From positions 1 through 64,000 of the forward strand of contig JAPLDX010000034.1 in the NCBI GenBank assembly GCA_026391215.1: a stretch of 64,000 nt of DNA. The letters are read 5' to 3'. This document shows positions 25,225-33,958 of this stretch, piece by piece; within the stretch, counting starts at the first letter, position 1, and each line of letters opens with the position of its first letter. A program made the position numbers and the translations under genes. Source of the stretch: Bacteroidia bacterium. Its GTDB lineage: Bacteria; Bacteroidota; Bacteroidia; Bacteroidales; VadinHA17. The notes below the pieces were generated by a model. It saw only the letters and a program-made list of their open reading frames with translations. It made no database searches and was not told the origin of the DNA.

Positions 25225-26877
25225 TCAGTACTTAAGGATCTGTCCATTCTCTTGCAGCTTATCTTTAATCTCTTTATAATCAAGGTCATGAATACCTTTT
25301 CTCTTTACAATTGCCAGTGAAGCAACAGTACCTGCACTCTGACCAAGTATCATAAAGACAGGCTCCATCCTTATGGAACCAAAGGCTATATGTGAACTTG
25401 AGACACAAACCGGAACCAGCAGATTATTACATTCATTCTTTCTGGGCATTAAAGCACCCAAATCAATCTGATAAGGCTTATCAGGCCCGACTCCAAGATC
25501 CCCTTCATTCTGAACAAATCCCTCGGGGGTAACATATCTCTGGACGTTATGGGAATCCATTGTATAGGAACCCATTCCAACAGGTCTGGGAACATCTCTT
25601 TTCCCCAATACATCATTCTCAGTCATAACATATTCGCCTATCATCCTTCGCGCTTCCCTCACATAGATATTATATGGCCAGTTGCCATTATCAATGAATT
25701 CATCCTTAGCATATCCCCATTTGTTCATTGTTTCCCTGACTTCTGAAGGAATGCGATTATCAGTTGTCATAAAAAAGAGCAATCCCTTCTGATAGGTCTC
25801 ATGTTCTTTTATGATCTCCTTTCTTCTTTCATAAGATGCTTCCGGGTAATCCCAGTTCATACCAATGTTGTCATAACTGAATGGGCCATGATTATTAACA
25901 TCGGTTTTAAGATTAGGTATGGGATCATATTTCCCGAAAAACTCATTCCACCTGGTTTCTGACAGCCTTACAAGCAGCTCATATTGTGTTGAGTCATATC
26001 CCTCGGGTTTTGTGATCAGGACTTTGTTTTCAGGATTTTGTGTAAGGCAAAGTCTGAAGCAATACGCCTGGATCTTATTGTCTCCTGTACCGTTTTCCCC
26101 GGGGATATCCGATGAAATGCGGGGAAGAAGTCCGCTTGACGGATCTCCCGGGATTTTATAAGGATCTATATTATCCTTAAACCAGTGACCATGATGGAAC
26201 ACTCCTTTCTGCACTCCGTTCCAGTTTTCATTATAAACGCTGTTTGATTCACGACCTACATTGTACTTTACACCTGCTGCTGCCATAAGATCTCCCTCAT
26301 AAGTAGCATCAATGAATATCTTTCCTTTAAATATTTTCCCGCTCAGTGTCTCTATTGAAGTAATTGAATTGTTTTTCTTTTTAACTCCTGTTTCCCTGTT
26401 CAGCAATTCATCCCTGAAAACCCTGATTTTATTATTGGCGATCATTTTCTCAAAAGCCTCTTCTGCAACATGTGGTTCAAAGATCCATTGAGTTCGTTTT
26501 TCTCCGTCGATGGCAGGATTGCCCTGTCCTGTGTTCCCATAATCGGATTGTTTTTGCCAGTTCCACGATTCAGGCTTCTCATAGTGCTGAAATATAAGCT
26601 GGTAGAATTCTCTGGCAAGGCCTCCGATTACTTCTTTGTTTCCAGTATCGGTAAAACCCAACCCTGATGAAGAAAGGCCGCCAATATGCTTATCGGGAGA
26701 AACAATAATGACAGATCTTCCCATCCTGACAATCTGAACTGCAGTAGTCACCGCTGAGGAAGTGCCGCCATAGACAATTATGTCAGCCTTAAATGTTTCA
26801 ACAGTTTTATTATTCCGGCACTGAATTGCTGATAAAAAAAATACCGGAAGAAGCAATGAAAATAATCTGTATCTCAT
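25225..26877 (-). CDS. Exported FAD-dependent oxidoreductase (FAD_oxidored family)
   Basis: 550 residues. The lipobox-like leader SAIQC suggests a lipoprotein. The dinucleotide-binding motif is degenerate (IIVYGGTSSAVTTAVQIVRM, with GGTSSA instead of GxGxxG), which is typical of this family. Other family segments are GGLSSSGLGFTDTGN near the start, FIDATYEGDLMAAAGVKYNV, and FGSIRMEPVFMILGQSAGT near the end. Relatives are often found in polysaccharide-use loci and have been mislabelled xanthan lyase. The 3' end overlaps the next gene's upstream region: it follows the DUF1295 gene with an ATGA overlap at 26874-26877. Confidence 0.83.
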   Translation of the reverse strand: MRYRLFSLLLPVFFLSAIQCRNNKTVETFKADIIVYGGTSSAVTTAVQIVRMGRSVIIVSPDKHIGGLSSSGLGFTDTGNKEVIGGLAREFYQLIFQHYEKPESWNWQKQSDYGNTGQGNPAIDGEKRTQWIFEPHVAEEAFEKMIANNKIRVFRDELLNRETGVKKKNNSITSIETLSGKIFKGKIFIDATYEGDLMAAAGVKYNVGRESNSVYNENWNGVQKGVFHHGHWFKDNIDPYKIPGDPSSGLLPRISSDIPGENGTGDNKIQAYCFRLCLTQNPENKVLITKPEGYDSTQYELLVRLSETRWNEFFGKYDPIPNLKTDVNNHGPFSYDNIGMNWDYPEASYERRKEIIKEHETYQKGLLFFMTTDNRIPSEVRETMNKWGYAKDEFIDNGNWPYNIYVREARRMIGEYVMTENDVLGKRDVPRPVGMGSYTMDSHNVQRYVTPEGFVQNEGDLGVGPDKPYQIDLGALMPRKNECNNLLVPVCVSSSHIAFGSIRMEPVFMILGQSAGTVASLAIVKRKGIHDLDYKEIKDKLQENGQILKY

Positions 26878-27686
26878 AGTTGCATTTTATCCTTTTTTGG
26901 AAACCAGGGGATGAATGAACTGGTTTTCGCAATATATTCTTTGTATTGGGGCTTTTGTTCCTTAAGATTTTTTTCAAGCAGCGCCACTCCGGAAACCTTA
27001 ATTATCAGAAGAGTCATAAGGACCGATCCCAGCGCTGGTAACCAGCTTCCTGAGGCAAGGCACAAAAAGCCAAAACCCCACCATACAGATGAGTCTCCGA
27101 AATAATTCGGATGTCGTGTGTAACGCCAGAATCCAGAATCCAGAACTTTTCCCCTGTTAGCTGGATTGGATTTGAAAACCGCAAGCTGCCAGTCCCCTCC
27201 GGCTTCAAATGCTATGCCTATGATCCAAAAAATAATCCCTGTCCAATCTAAGAAATTCAAAGCTTTATTTTGCCCGTAATACTGAGCTCCGAGCAGAGGT
27301 GCAGATATGAGCCACATTAGAATGCCCTGCAAAAGAAATGTCTGAAAGAAGCTTATCCACCAGTATCTTTTTTCGCCATAGTTCTGACGAAATTGCCTGT
27401 ATCTGAAATCCTCTCCTTTCCCATAGTTTCTCCAGGTAAGATAGATTGAAAGACGAAAGCCCCAGGCAGCTGCAAGAGACATAACAATTATTTTCCGTAA
27501 GTTATAACCATCACTGTTCAGGAAATAAAACACGGATACAAGTACAAAGCCAAATCCCCAAAAGAGATCAACAATACTGACATTTTTCTTAATGACGCTG
27601 ATAATCCATAGCAAAGTCATCATTATAAGGATGACTGCAAATGCCTGCAGATAAATCTGGAAAAAAGTCATGACAGGATTATTCAT
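26874..27686 (-). CDS. DUF1295 membrane protein (steroid 5-alpha-reductase-like)
   Basis: Multi-pass membrane enzyme family related to steroid 5-alpha reductase and isoprenylcysteine methyltransferase. Start chosen at 27686 (MNNPVMTFFQ), which overlaps the upstream stop by eight bases; a start at 27731 would add 15 residues inside the upstream gene. About six membrane helices are visible. The C-terminal cofactor-binding pattern is GFWRYTRHPNYFGDSSVWWG followed by SGVALLEKNL. The role of bacterial DUF1295 proteins is largely unknown. It lies between the DhaL-DegV gene and the FAD oxidoreductase gene, each with a short overlap, so the three form an operon. Confidence 0.82.
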   Translation of the reverse strand: MNNPVMTFFQIYLQAFAVILIMMTLLWIISVIKKNVSIVDLFWGFGFVLVSVFYFLNSDGYNLRKIIVMSLAAAWGFRLSIYLTWRNYGKGEDFRYRQFRQNYGEKRYWWISFFQTFLLQGILMWLISAPLLGAQYYGQNKALNFLDWTGIIFWIIGIAFEAGGDWQLAVFKSNPANRGKVLDSGFWRYTRHPNYFGDSSVWWGFGFLCLASGSWLPALGSVLMTLLIIKVSGVALLEKNLKEQKPQYKEYIAKTSSFIPWFPKKDKMQL

Positions 27687-29493
27687 AGAGAATAGCAACT
27701 GATGCAGCACCGACACCAGAATTGGCTCCAATTACAGGAGATATATTGACAACGGAAACAGGCTTTTTCCCGGTCAGTATCTCCATTTTTTCAGAATACC
27801 AGGCAGCTGCATTTTCATTATTGGCATGAAGAACAATATAGTTCCATATTTTTTCCCCTGGGCGGGCTGATAAAATATGCTTCATTACCTTTTCCATATT
27901 TGTTTTCTGGTTAAAAGCCTTATCGAATACTATTGCTTTTCCGGTTTCATCAAGTGAAACAATAGGATTGATATTCAATATTCTGGCAATTAGTCCTTTG
28001 ACGGCGGAAACCCGGCCTCCGCGAACCATATATTTCAATGTTCTGACGCTCACCAGGATCCTGGCCTTAGTGATCCATTTCTCCGTTTGTGCAACGACCT
28101 CATCGTGTGACATGCCGGTTTCAATAGCCTGTGCTGCCCTCAGGATTATCAATCCCAGCGCACCTGAAAGATTCCTGGAATTCAATACAGTCACCGGCTT
28201 GTTAAATTCACTGCTGACTGATCTTGCTGCTTTCAAGCTACTGTTATATGTACCGCTAAGCTGATCGCTAAGATGAACTGCTATTATGGAATCATAATGT
28301 GAAGCCAGATGTGAATAGAGATTGATGAAAGCAGTCTCATTGATCTGGGAAGTTTTCGGGTAATCAGGACATTCATCAAGCATTTTATAAAACTGGTTGG
28401 GCTGAATGGTCACCTTATCAAGGTAGTGATTCTCTCCAAAGCTTATACTTAACGGAAGTATGTTGATCTGGTAATGATCAATAAGTTCCTGGGAAAGGTC
28501 GCATGTTGAGTCTGTCACAAGGGCTATTTTCCATTTTCTGGCATAGACAGCCTGGCTCTGACGGATCATATCGTCAGCTTTCTGGAATGTCAGGGTCCCT
28601 GCATATCTCAGCTCATTGAAAAGTTCGGCAGGAGTATTTGTGTGAATATGGATCCTTCTGATTTTATCGGAACCGGCAATAACAATTGAATCTCCAAATC
28701 CTGACAGAGTTCTTTTCAAGGCATCATTGTCAATAGTACTATTCTTTATAATTGCTTCAGTGCAATACCTGAAATCAACTTTTTCTGCCACCACCTCTTC
28801 AATCTTTGGAAAAGAAGCTGTTTCAGCTTTTGAAAGGATCAGCTCTTTTAAATTTCTTGAATGAATAAATTCTATGATCCCTTCAACAAAAAGGACAAAT
28901 CCTTTTGCTCCCGCATCAACGACATTATTTTTTGCCAGGATCTTCAGCTTTGATGTTGTCTCCATGAGGGATTTCTTAAGAACCTCATAAGAGCTGACAA
29001 GCAGATGATTAAAATCACTGAATTTGTGCCAGGTCTGGTAAATATATTCCGCCCATTCCTTGATGACAGTCAGCATAGTGCCTTCAACCGGATTGGCGAC
29101 GGCTTCATAGACATACTTTACCGATCGCTGAATGCTTTCAGCAAATTGCTTAAGGGTAATGGATTTTTGGTCACCGATTTCAATGCTGAGGCCGTAAAAG
29201 AACTGGGCAAAGATTATTCCCGAATTTCCCCTGGCATTCAGAAGGGTTGCTTCTGCTATCCTGTCTGCTGTTATTTTATATGACCTGTTAGGATGAAGGG
29301 ATTCTATTACTGATCTGATCGTTGAAGCAAGATTGGTACCTGTATCTCCGTCATTGACAGGAAACACATTGATCTTGTTAAGCTCAACCTGGTGTTCAAT
29401 AACTTTTTTTGCCCCGGCTATAAATGTGTAATAAAGATTACGTCCATCCATTCTTTCCATCGGGGCGGGGACAAGTGTCATTCTATTCATCAA
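27679..29493 (-). CDS. DhaL-DegV fusion (fatty-acid kinase FakA/FakB-like)
   Basis: 604 residues. Residues about 15-200 are a DhaL (Dak2) kinase domain with the Mg-ATP motif FPVNDGDTGTNLAS (Asp48 and Asp50) and the ARGNSGIIFAQF segment. A FakA-like middle part follows (KNNVVDAGAKGFVLFVEGI). Residues about 318-604 are a DegV/FakB fatty-acid-binding domain (KIALVTDSTCDLSQELIDHY, YPKTSQ, LSGTYNSSLKAA, GGRVSAVKGLI). In Firmicutes FakA phosphorylates fatty acids held by separate FakB proteins; here donor and carrier are one chain. This fused form is known in Bacteroidota. It probably activates exogenous fatty acids for phospholipid synthesis. Confidence 0.88.
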   Translation of the reverse strand: MMNRMTLVPAPMERMDGRNLYYTFIAGAKKVIEHQVELNKINVFPVNDGDTGTNLASTIRSVIESLHPNRSYKITADRIAEATLLNARGNSGIIFAQFFYGLSIEIGDQKSITLKQFAESIQRSVKYVYEAVANPVEGTMLTVIKEWAEYIYQTWHKFSDFNHLLVSSYEVLKKSLMETTSKLKILAKNNVVDAGAKGFVLFVEGIIEFIHSRNLKELILSKAETASFPKIEEVVAEKVDFRYCTEAIIKNSTIDNDALKRTLSGFGDSIVIAGSDKIRRIHIHTNTPAELFNELRYAGTLTFQKADDMIRQSQAVYARKWKIALVTDSTCDLSQELIDHYQINILPLSISFGENHYLDKVTIQPNQFYKMLDECPDYPKTSQINETAFINLYSHLASHYDSIIAVHLSDQLSGTYNSSLKAARSVSSEFNKPVTVLNSRNLSGALGLIILRAAQAIETGMSHDEVVAQTEKWITKARILVSVRTLKYMVRGGRVSAVKGLIARILNINPIVSLDETGKAIVFDKAFNQKTNMEKVMKHILSARPGEKIWNYIVLHANNENAAAWYSEKMEILTGKKPVSVVNISPVIGANSGVGAASVAILYE

Positions 29494-29542
29494 CTAGTGT
29501 TGCAAAGATACGAAATAAACAACAGTCAGGTTTACAGTTTGT

Positions 29543-30421
29543 TCAGAGTCTCTGATATACCCTTACCCAATCGACTTCAAAAGTAATAGGGGATTTGCTT
29601 TTAGACGGATCTCCGCCGTTGGCTCCAATAGCAAGGTTAAGAAGAAGATAATGGGGCTGAAGAAAAGGGTTGAAACCGTCAGGATTTACGGTTTCGCTTG
29701 TAAGGACCTCATTAATAAGCTGATTATCGAGAAAGATCTTGATGGATATACTATCCCAATCGAGTCTCCAGATATGAAATTTTCTGATCCATTCAGTGTC
29801 ATTTGTTGTAAAATCGGATAATGGTTTTTTGAGATCATCCCATTTTGCGACATATTGTTTTCCTGTTCCCCAGGCAAAATTGGCCAGTATTGTCGGAATA
29901 CTCTTAATTCTGTAGAACTCCATGATATCTATTTCGCCTCCTGAGGGCCAGCCTCCATCAAGACCCAGTGTCCATATAGCAGGCCAGGAACCGCATGAAG
30001 TGTCAATCCTGGCACGGATCTCAAACCGTCCGAACTGCCATTGATGAAGCCCCCGGGTCTGAATGCTTGAAGATGTGTATTCAGCATACTGCCTGGATGT
30101 CTTCCAGTCGGTACTTCCTGCAACATAATATGGATTTCTGATTTTTTCATTTTTCCCTTCAATTATCAGCACTCCTTCGGTTATTTTAGCATTATTTGGC
30201 TGATACCACTGAAGCTCCTGGTTCCTTACAAATCCGATCTCATATCTCCATGATGAAGGATGAGGTTTAGCTTCTTCATTAAACTCCTCATTCCATACCA
30301 GCGTCATTCCTTCTCTTCCAGGAGGATTACCGAAATCAGGCTTATACGGATCAGCTTTCTGAGGGAATAAGTTCAACATTACAAAAAATATAAAACTGAA
30401 AAGCAGCAGCACTTTTTTCAT
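29543..30421 (-). CDS. Secreted GH16 endo-beta-glucanase-type glycoside hydrolase
   Basis: 292 residues with a signal peptide (MKKVLLLFSFIFFVMLNLFP). The catalytic signature is GGEIDIMEF with Glu163, Asp165 and Glu168, the GH16 laminarinase pattern ExDxxE. Other conserved parts are LVWNEEFNEE, WQFGRFEIRARIDTSCGSWP and the last strand FEVDWVRVYQRL. It probably cuts beta-1,3 or mixed-linkage glucans such as laminarin. No CBM is present. It ends close to the DhaL-DegV gene's start but has no obvious functional link to it. The lipoprotein gene at 30432 lies just upstream. Confidence 0.9.
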   Translation of the reverse strand: MKKVLLLFSFIFFVMLNLFPQKADPYKPDFGNPPGREGMTLVWNEEFNEEAKPHPSSWRYEIGFVRNQELQWYQPNNAKITEGVLIIEGKNEKIRNPYYVAGSTDWKTSRQYAEYTSSSIQTRGLHQWQFGRFEIRARIDTSCGSWPAIWTLGLDGGWPSGGEIDIMEFYRIKSIPTILANFAWGTGKQYVAKWDDLKKPLSDFTTNDTEWIRKFHIWRLDWDSISIKIFLDNQLINEVLTSETVNPDGFNPFLQPHYLLLNLAIGANGGDPSKSKSPITFEVDWVRVYQRL

Positions 30422-30431
30422 GGTATATCAG

Positions 30432-31151
30432 TTAAAAATTTGCAATACCCAGCATTATCCCGAACCATGGTTTATTGTTATAAATCCAGATGCTCTTATT
30501 ATTGTCAAGAAGATTATCAAATCCGACAGCAAGTCCAATTGACATATTTTCATAAGTGGCAAATGCCGAAATTCCTTTTTGAAAAACTATCCCGTCATAT
30601 TCCTGGGAAATATTGTTTTCCGTAACAGTTGGATTAATTGGTGCGATTCCGATTCCTGCAAATAAACCGAAATCAAAACCTGTATGTCTGATAAAAGTCT
30701 TTATTTCATTGATTTTAGTAAGGTTGGATTTTATTTTGAAATAATCTTTCCTGAATCCTGTATAAAAAACGCCGTTGATATTTGTATTGAGCTGGGAGGG
30801 CACATCAGCTGTACCTGGCCGGTATTTAAGGAGCACTGTTGAAAGATCTATATCAACGGATGTTCTTATAAAAGTACTATTATGCATATCATTTCCCGGT
30901 CCGAGGGAGCTTATTTGATGACTCTTTGAAAGAGATAAATCAATCCCCGCGGATTTCACATTATCAGTTAACGGAAATACTGTTATTGTATCTTCATTCA
31001 TATTCAGATAAACTTTTTCGGAATTTGTATCGGGTGCTTTTAACCTATAATACCCTGAACTGAATTCGTGAGAATAAATTTCATCAAGAGGTGCACATCC
31101 TGCAGCAATAAAAAAAATGACTATGCAATTGATAAGTCTGACTCTTTTCAT
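30432..31151 (-). CDS. Lipoprotein of unknown function
   Basis: About 239 residues from the Met at 31151 (an ATG three codons earlier, at 31160, is possible). The lipobox IFFIAAGC is clear. The body is beta-rich (TVLLKYRPGTADVPSQLNTN, FYTGFRKDYFKIKSN) and its C-terminal half has glycine/aromatic strands (FGLFAGIGIAPINPTV, SIGLAVGFDNLLD, KPWFGIMLGIANF) that look like a small outer-membrane barrel. It lies 10 bases upstream of the GH16 gene. I do not recognise a named family. Confidence 0.72.
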   Translation of the reverse strand: MKRVRLINCIVIFFIAAGCAPLDEIYSHEFSSGYYRLKAPDTNSEKVYLNMNEDTITVFPLTDNVKSAGIDLSLSKSHQISSLGPGNDMHNSTFIRTSVDIDLSTVLLKYRPGTADVPSQLNTNINGVFYTGFRKDYFKIKSNLTKINEIKTFIRHTGFDFGLFAGIGIAPINPTVTENNISQEYDGIVFQKGISAFATYENMSIGLAVGFDNLLDNNKSIWIYNNKPWFGIMLGIANF

Positions 31152-31170
31152 AGAGTGCAATGTACAATAT

Positions 31171-31378
31171 TTAAAAAATAAATGAATCTGTTTTATCGAT
31201 CTTTTTGTCCGGTAAAGTACCGCACTGAACTGTTTTAAAATCAGTTACATCTTTAAGAATGAATACAGGAGCCTTCCCGACCTTGTCAATCCATTGCCAA
31301 TGATCCAGCCATGGCCTGTTATTGATATATTTTCAAGATAAACACGAATAATGATAGTGAGATCAATACTTTATTCAT
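31171..31378 (-). pseudogene. Relic of a small exported protein, one base out of frame
   Basis: From the ATG at 31378 the first frame gives MNKVLISLSLFVFILKIYQ-stop. The next frame continues as NNRPWLDHWQWIDKVGKAPV and ends ...DKTDSFIF with a stop at 31171. The span is 208 bases, one more than a whole number of codons, as expected from one inserted base near 31320. The joined product would be 68 residues. It is in the 270-base gap upstream of 31160 and downstream of 31431. Homology was not checked. Confidence 0.35.
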
Positions 31379-31430
31379 AGCTAAGTATTTATTAAATTTT
31401 CTGATCCAATATTGTCAGAAGGATAATTGT

Positions 31431-32363
31431 TCAGGTGTTAAACTTTGCTATAGTTTTATAAACCCTGTCCTTAGTTTCTTCAGGTGTCGGATTAAGCTCT
31501 TCAGTGCGGAAATTGCCATTCTTTACATCAATTCTTTCAAAGACCATCAGGTAAAGTGTAAATATGATCTCAAGGCTCAGCTTGTATCTTGGTTCAAGCA
31601 AAGGACTTATTTTTCTGATGATCTCATAGGTCATGAGACGGTATTTGTCGGCAAGGGAATAATATTCATTAATCAGGTTTCGGAAATTACTGCTTACCGG
31701 ATGTTCCCAGGCAATTTCCCTTAAATCGTGTCTTGTCAGCCTGTGTTTTGCTATCATGTCGTCAGCAAAATAATTCAGATTATTAAGCTGATCCTTCTGG
31801 AAGTCACGGATTATATGAACGAGGTAACTAAATATGGCACATGGTGTTGCGGCTTCCTTAACATTAAAAGCAGGAGGTTCATATTTTCCATCTTTTATTG
31901 TAAGTCCGTTAAGATGAACAAAGATGGAAGCAGGAGCAACAGAGGCTCCCCGTGAATAATCAAGATATGATTCCAGGGTGGGAAAACCGTCATTGTGTAT
32001 ATCATAGATCATTGACCTGGCAAATGCCTCCAGAGGCCATAAAGGGATACAGAACCTGTCCATTGTCTGTATCAACTCCTTCTGAAACGGATCATGGTTC
32101 TCCGAATCAATTAAGGTTTTCATCCATTCATTTACATTGTCAACAAAGGTTTTTCTTTCCGACGGTGCAATCATTTTATGCGCTGCCTTGTAATTATCGA
32201 TCATATCATCGATATTTCTCATGAACTTATATAAGACTTCGGCAGCCTTGTATCTGTCCTGATCCCAGAATCTTGCTGCAATAAGAATGTTCGGATGATC
32301 CTTTATCCTGTCAAACTCTATTGTATTGAAGATCCCGAGAAATTCTTCATTTTGTGATATCAT
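31431..32363 (-). CDS. Squalene/phytoene synthase family protein
   Basis: 310 residues. Head-to-head condensation of prenyl diphosphates requires two Asp-rich motifs. The first is visible as MRNIDDMIDNY (Asp52, Asp53, Asp56). The second is weaker: HIIRDFQKDQLNNLNYF, in the expected place. Early residues include ILIAARFWDQDRYKAAEVLY. It lies 17 bases downstream of a phytoene-desaturase-type gene, so the pair makes and desaturates a C30 or C40 carotenoid or related terpenoid. Whether the substrate is FPP or GGPP cannot be told from the sequence. Confidence 0.85.
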   Translation of the reverse strand: MISQNEEFLGIFNTIEFDRIKDHPNILIAARFWDQDRYKAAEVLYKFMRNIDDMIDNYKAAHKMIAPSERKTFVDNVNEWMKTLIDSENHDPFQKELIQTMDRFCIPLWPLEAFARSMIYDIHNDGFPTLESYLDYSRGASVAPASIFVHLNGLTIKDGKYEPPAFNVKEAATPCAIFSYLVHIIRDFQKDQLNNLNYFADDMIAKHRLTRHDLREIAWEHPVSSNFRNLINEYYSLADKYRLMTYEIIRKISPLLEPRYKLSLEIIFTLYLMVFERIDVKNGNFRTEELNPTPEETKDRVYKTIAKFNT

Positions 32364-32380
32364 TGATCAGGTCTTATTGT

Positions 32381-33880
32381 TTACTTTTTATCCTGTTTTT
32401 GTTCCTTAAAGATCCTTTCTGCTACAAGCTTTGCGGAAACAAGCACATTAGGGATTCCGTTGCCGGGGTGTGTGCTGCTTCCGACAAAATAAAGGTTATG
32501 ATAGCAGTCGTGACGGTTGTGAGGCCTGAAATAACCCATCTGCATGATATTGTGACCGAGACTTCCAAATACAGAGCCCCGCGAAACATGGCAGTAGCTT
32601 TCCCAGTCTTCAGGTGTATAGCATATCTCAAATTTAATATGCTTTTCAAAATCTTTAAGTCCGAATTTTTCAAGACGCTTTATAACTGCAGTCCTGGCTT
32701 TATTCTTCAGCATATTCCAGTCCTGTTTCTTTTTTGGATCGATATGCCCTGCCCCTATAGAAACTGACAATGTATCCTGGCCGGGAGGAGCTGCCCCGGG
32801 TTCGGTCCTTGAGGGTGCATGGACATAAAATGTTGGCAGGTCATCAACAGCTTTATCGACAAAAATACTATGGAGACCGCCCTTCAGGGAATCAGAAAGA
32901 AAAACATTGTGATGATCAAGTTGTGGATAGTAGTTATCCATGCCCCAGTGAAAACAGATAACACCGCAAGAATATTTCAGCCGGTCAATATGGGCGGATT
33001 TTCTTCTGTCAGGTAACAGTTTACGGTACACATAAGGCAGATCGGCATTAGCAATAATTATACCGGCATTGACCTCTGTGCCGTCCTCAAGGGTAATACT
33101 ATCAGCGTTTTTATCCCTGATATTTATTTTAGCGACAGGAGCATCAAAATGCATCTTAACTCCATATGACACCGCAGTTGAACAGAGCTTCTCAATTATT
33201 GCATACATACCTCCTTTAGGGAAAAAGGAACCTTCAATAAGCTCGGCAGCAGGTATCATTGAAAACAGGGCGGGAGAGTTAAACGGGCTCTGGCCGACAT
33301 AGATATTCTGAAATGTATATGCCATCAGAAGATGAGGATGCTTAAAAAACTTTTTTGCATAAGCCCAGTTGGAAATATAGGTTTTCAGTCTTATAAGAAG
33401 ACCTATATTCTTAAAATTAATTAACTGGAAGATATTGAAGAAATTACGACCAATCAGCTTATCCAATCCTTCCTGATAGATTTCATAACCTTTTGATATG
33501 TATTTCGCTGATTTCTCGTAGCTGCCCGGATCAATTTTTTCCAGCTGCGACCTCATTCTTTCCTTGTCAGCTGTAAAAGCCAGCTCTTCACCGTCATCGA
33601 AAAATATTTTATACAGGTTTTCAAGCGGAGTTATATCACTTCCCTCTTCATACTTCATTCCGAGGGAATCAAACACCTGGCTGTACATACCCGGCATCAG
33701 GTACATTGTCGCGCCAAGATCAAAGCGGTGGCCTTCATAGATAAGCTGTCCGCAGCGCCCGCCCGGATCTGAATTTTTTTCATAAATATCAACTGACCAA
33801 CCGTTTTTTACAAGAAAAACAGCGGTGGCAATTCCACCGATTCCGGCACCTATTATAACTGCCTTCCTGCTTTCAGCCAT
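32381..33880 (-). CDS. CrtI-type phytoene desaturase / carotenoid oxidoreductase
   Basis: 499 residues. The N-terminal FAD-binding motif GAGIGGIATAVFLVKNGW is followed by YEKNSDPGGRCGQL. CrtI-family parts include FDLGATMYLMPGMY, GGMYAIIEKLC in the middle and the C-terminal FAD-contacting HPGNGIPNVLVSAKLVAE. It sits upstream of the phytoene/squalene synthase gene and would desaturate its product. No cyclase or ketolase is adjacent, so the end product could be an acyclic carotenoid. Confidence 0.87.
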   Translation of the reverse strand: MAESRKAVIIGAGIGGIATAVFLVKNGWSVDIYEKNSDPGGRCGQLIYEGHRFDLGATMYLMPGMYSQVFDSLGMKYEEGSDITPLENLYKIFFDDGEELAFTADKERMRSQLEKIDPGSYEKSAKYISKGYEIYQEGLDKLIGRNFFNIFQLINFKNIGLLIRLKTYISNWAYAKKFFKHPHLLMAYTFQNIYVGQSPFNSPALFSMIPAAELIEGSFFPKGGMYAIIEKLCSTAVSYGVKMHFDAPVAKINIRDKNADSITLEDGTEVNAGIIIANADLPYVYRKLLPDRRKSAHIDRLKYSCGVICFHWGMDNYYPQLDHHNVFLSDSLKGGLHSIFVDKAVDDLPTFYVHAPSRTEPGAAPPGQDTLSVSIGAGHIDPKKKQDWNMLKNKARTAVIKRLEKFGLKDFEKHIKFEICYTPEDWESYCHVSRGSVFGSLGHNIMQMGYFRPHNRHDCYHNLYFVGSSTHPGNGIPNVLVSAKLVAERIFKEQKQDKK

Positions 33881-33911
33881 AGAATGTTAATTTTTGTAAA
33901 AGACGTATAAA

Positions 33912-33958
33912 AAAAACAATTGTCCCCGGTTTCTGAGAAGTAAATTAAAATTGTTTTT
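33912..33958 (-). terminator. Possible AT-rich terminator between YdjC-like gene and crtI-like gene
   Basis: Ten-base arms AAAAACAATT (33912-33921) and AATTGTTTTT (33949-33958) with a 27-base loop. On the minus strand the second arm is followed by a run of Ts. It overlaps the stop of the 33957 gene. The low GC of the stem makes it a weak candidate. Confidence 0.3.
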
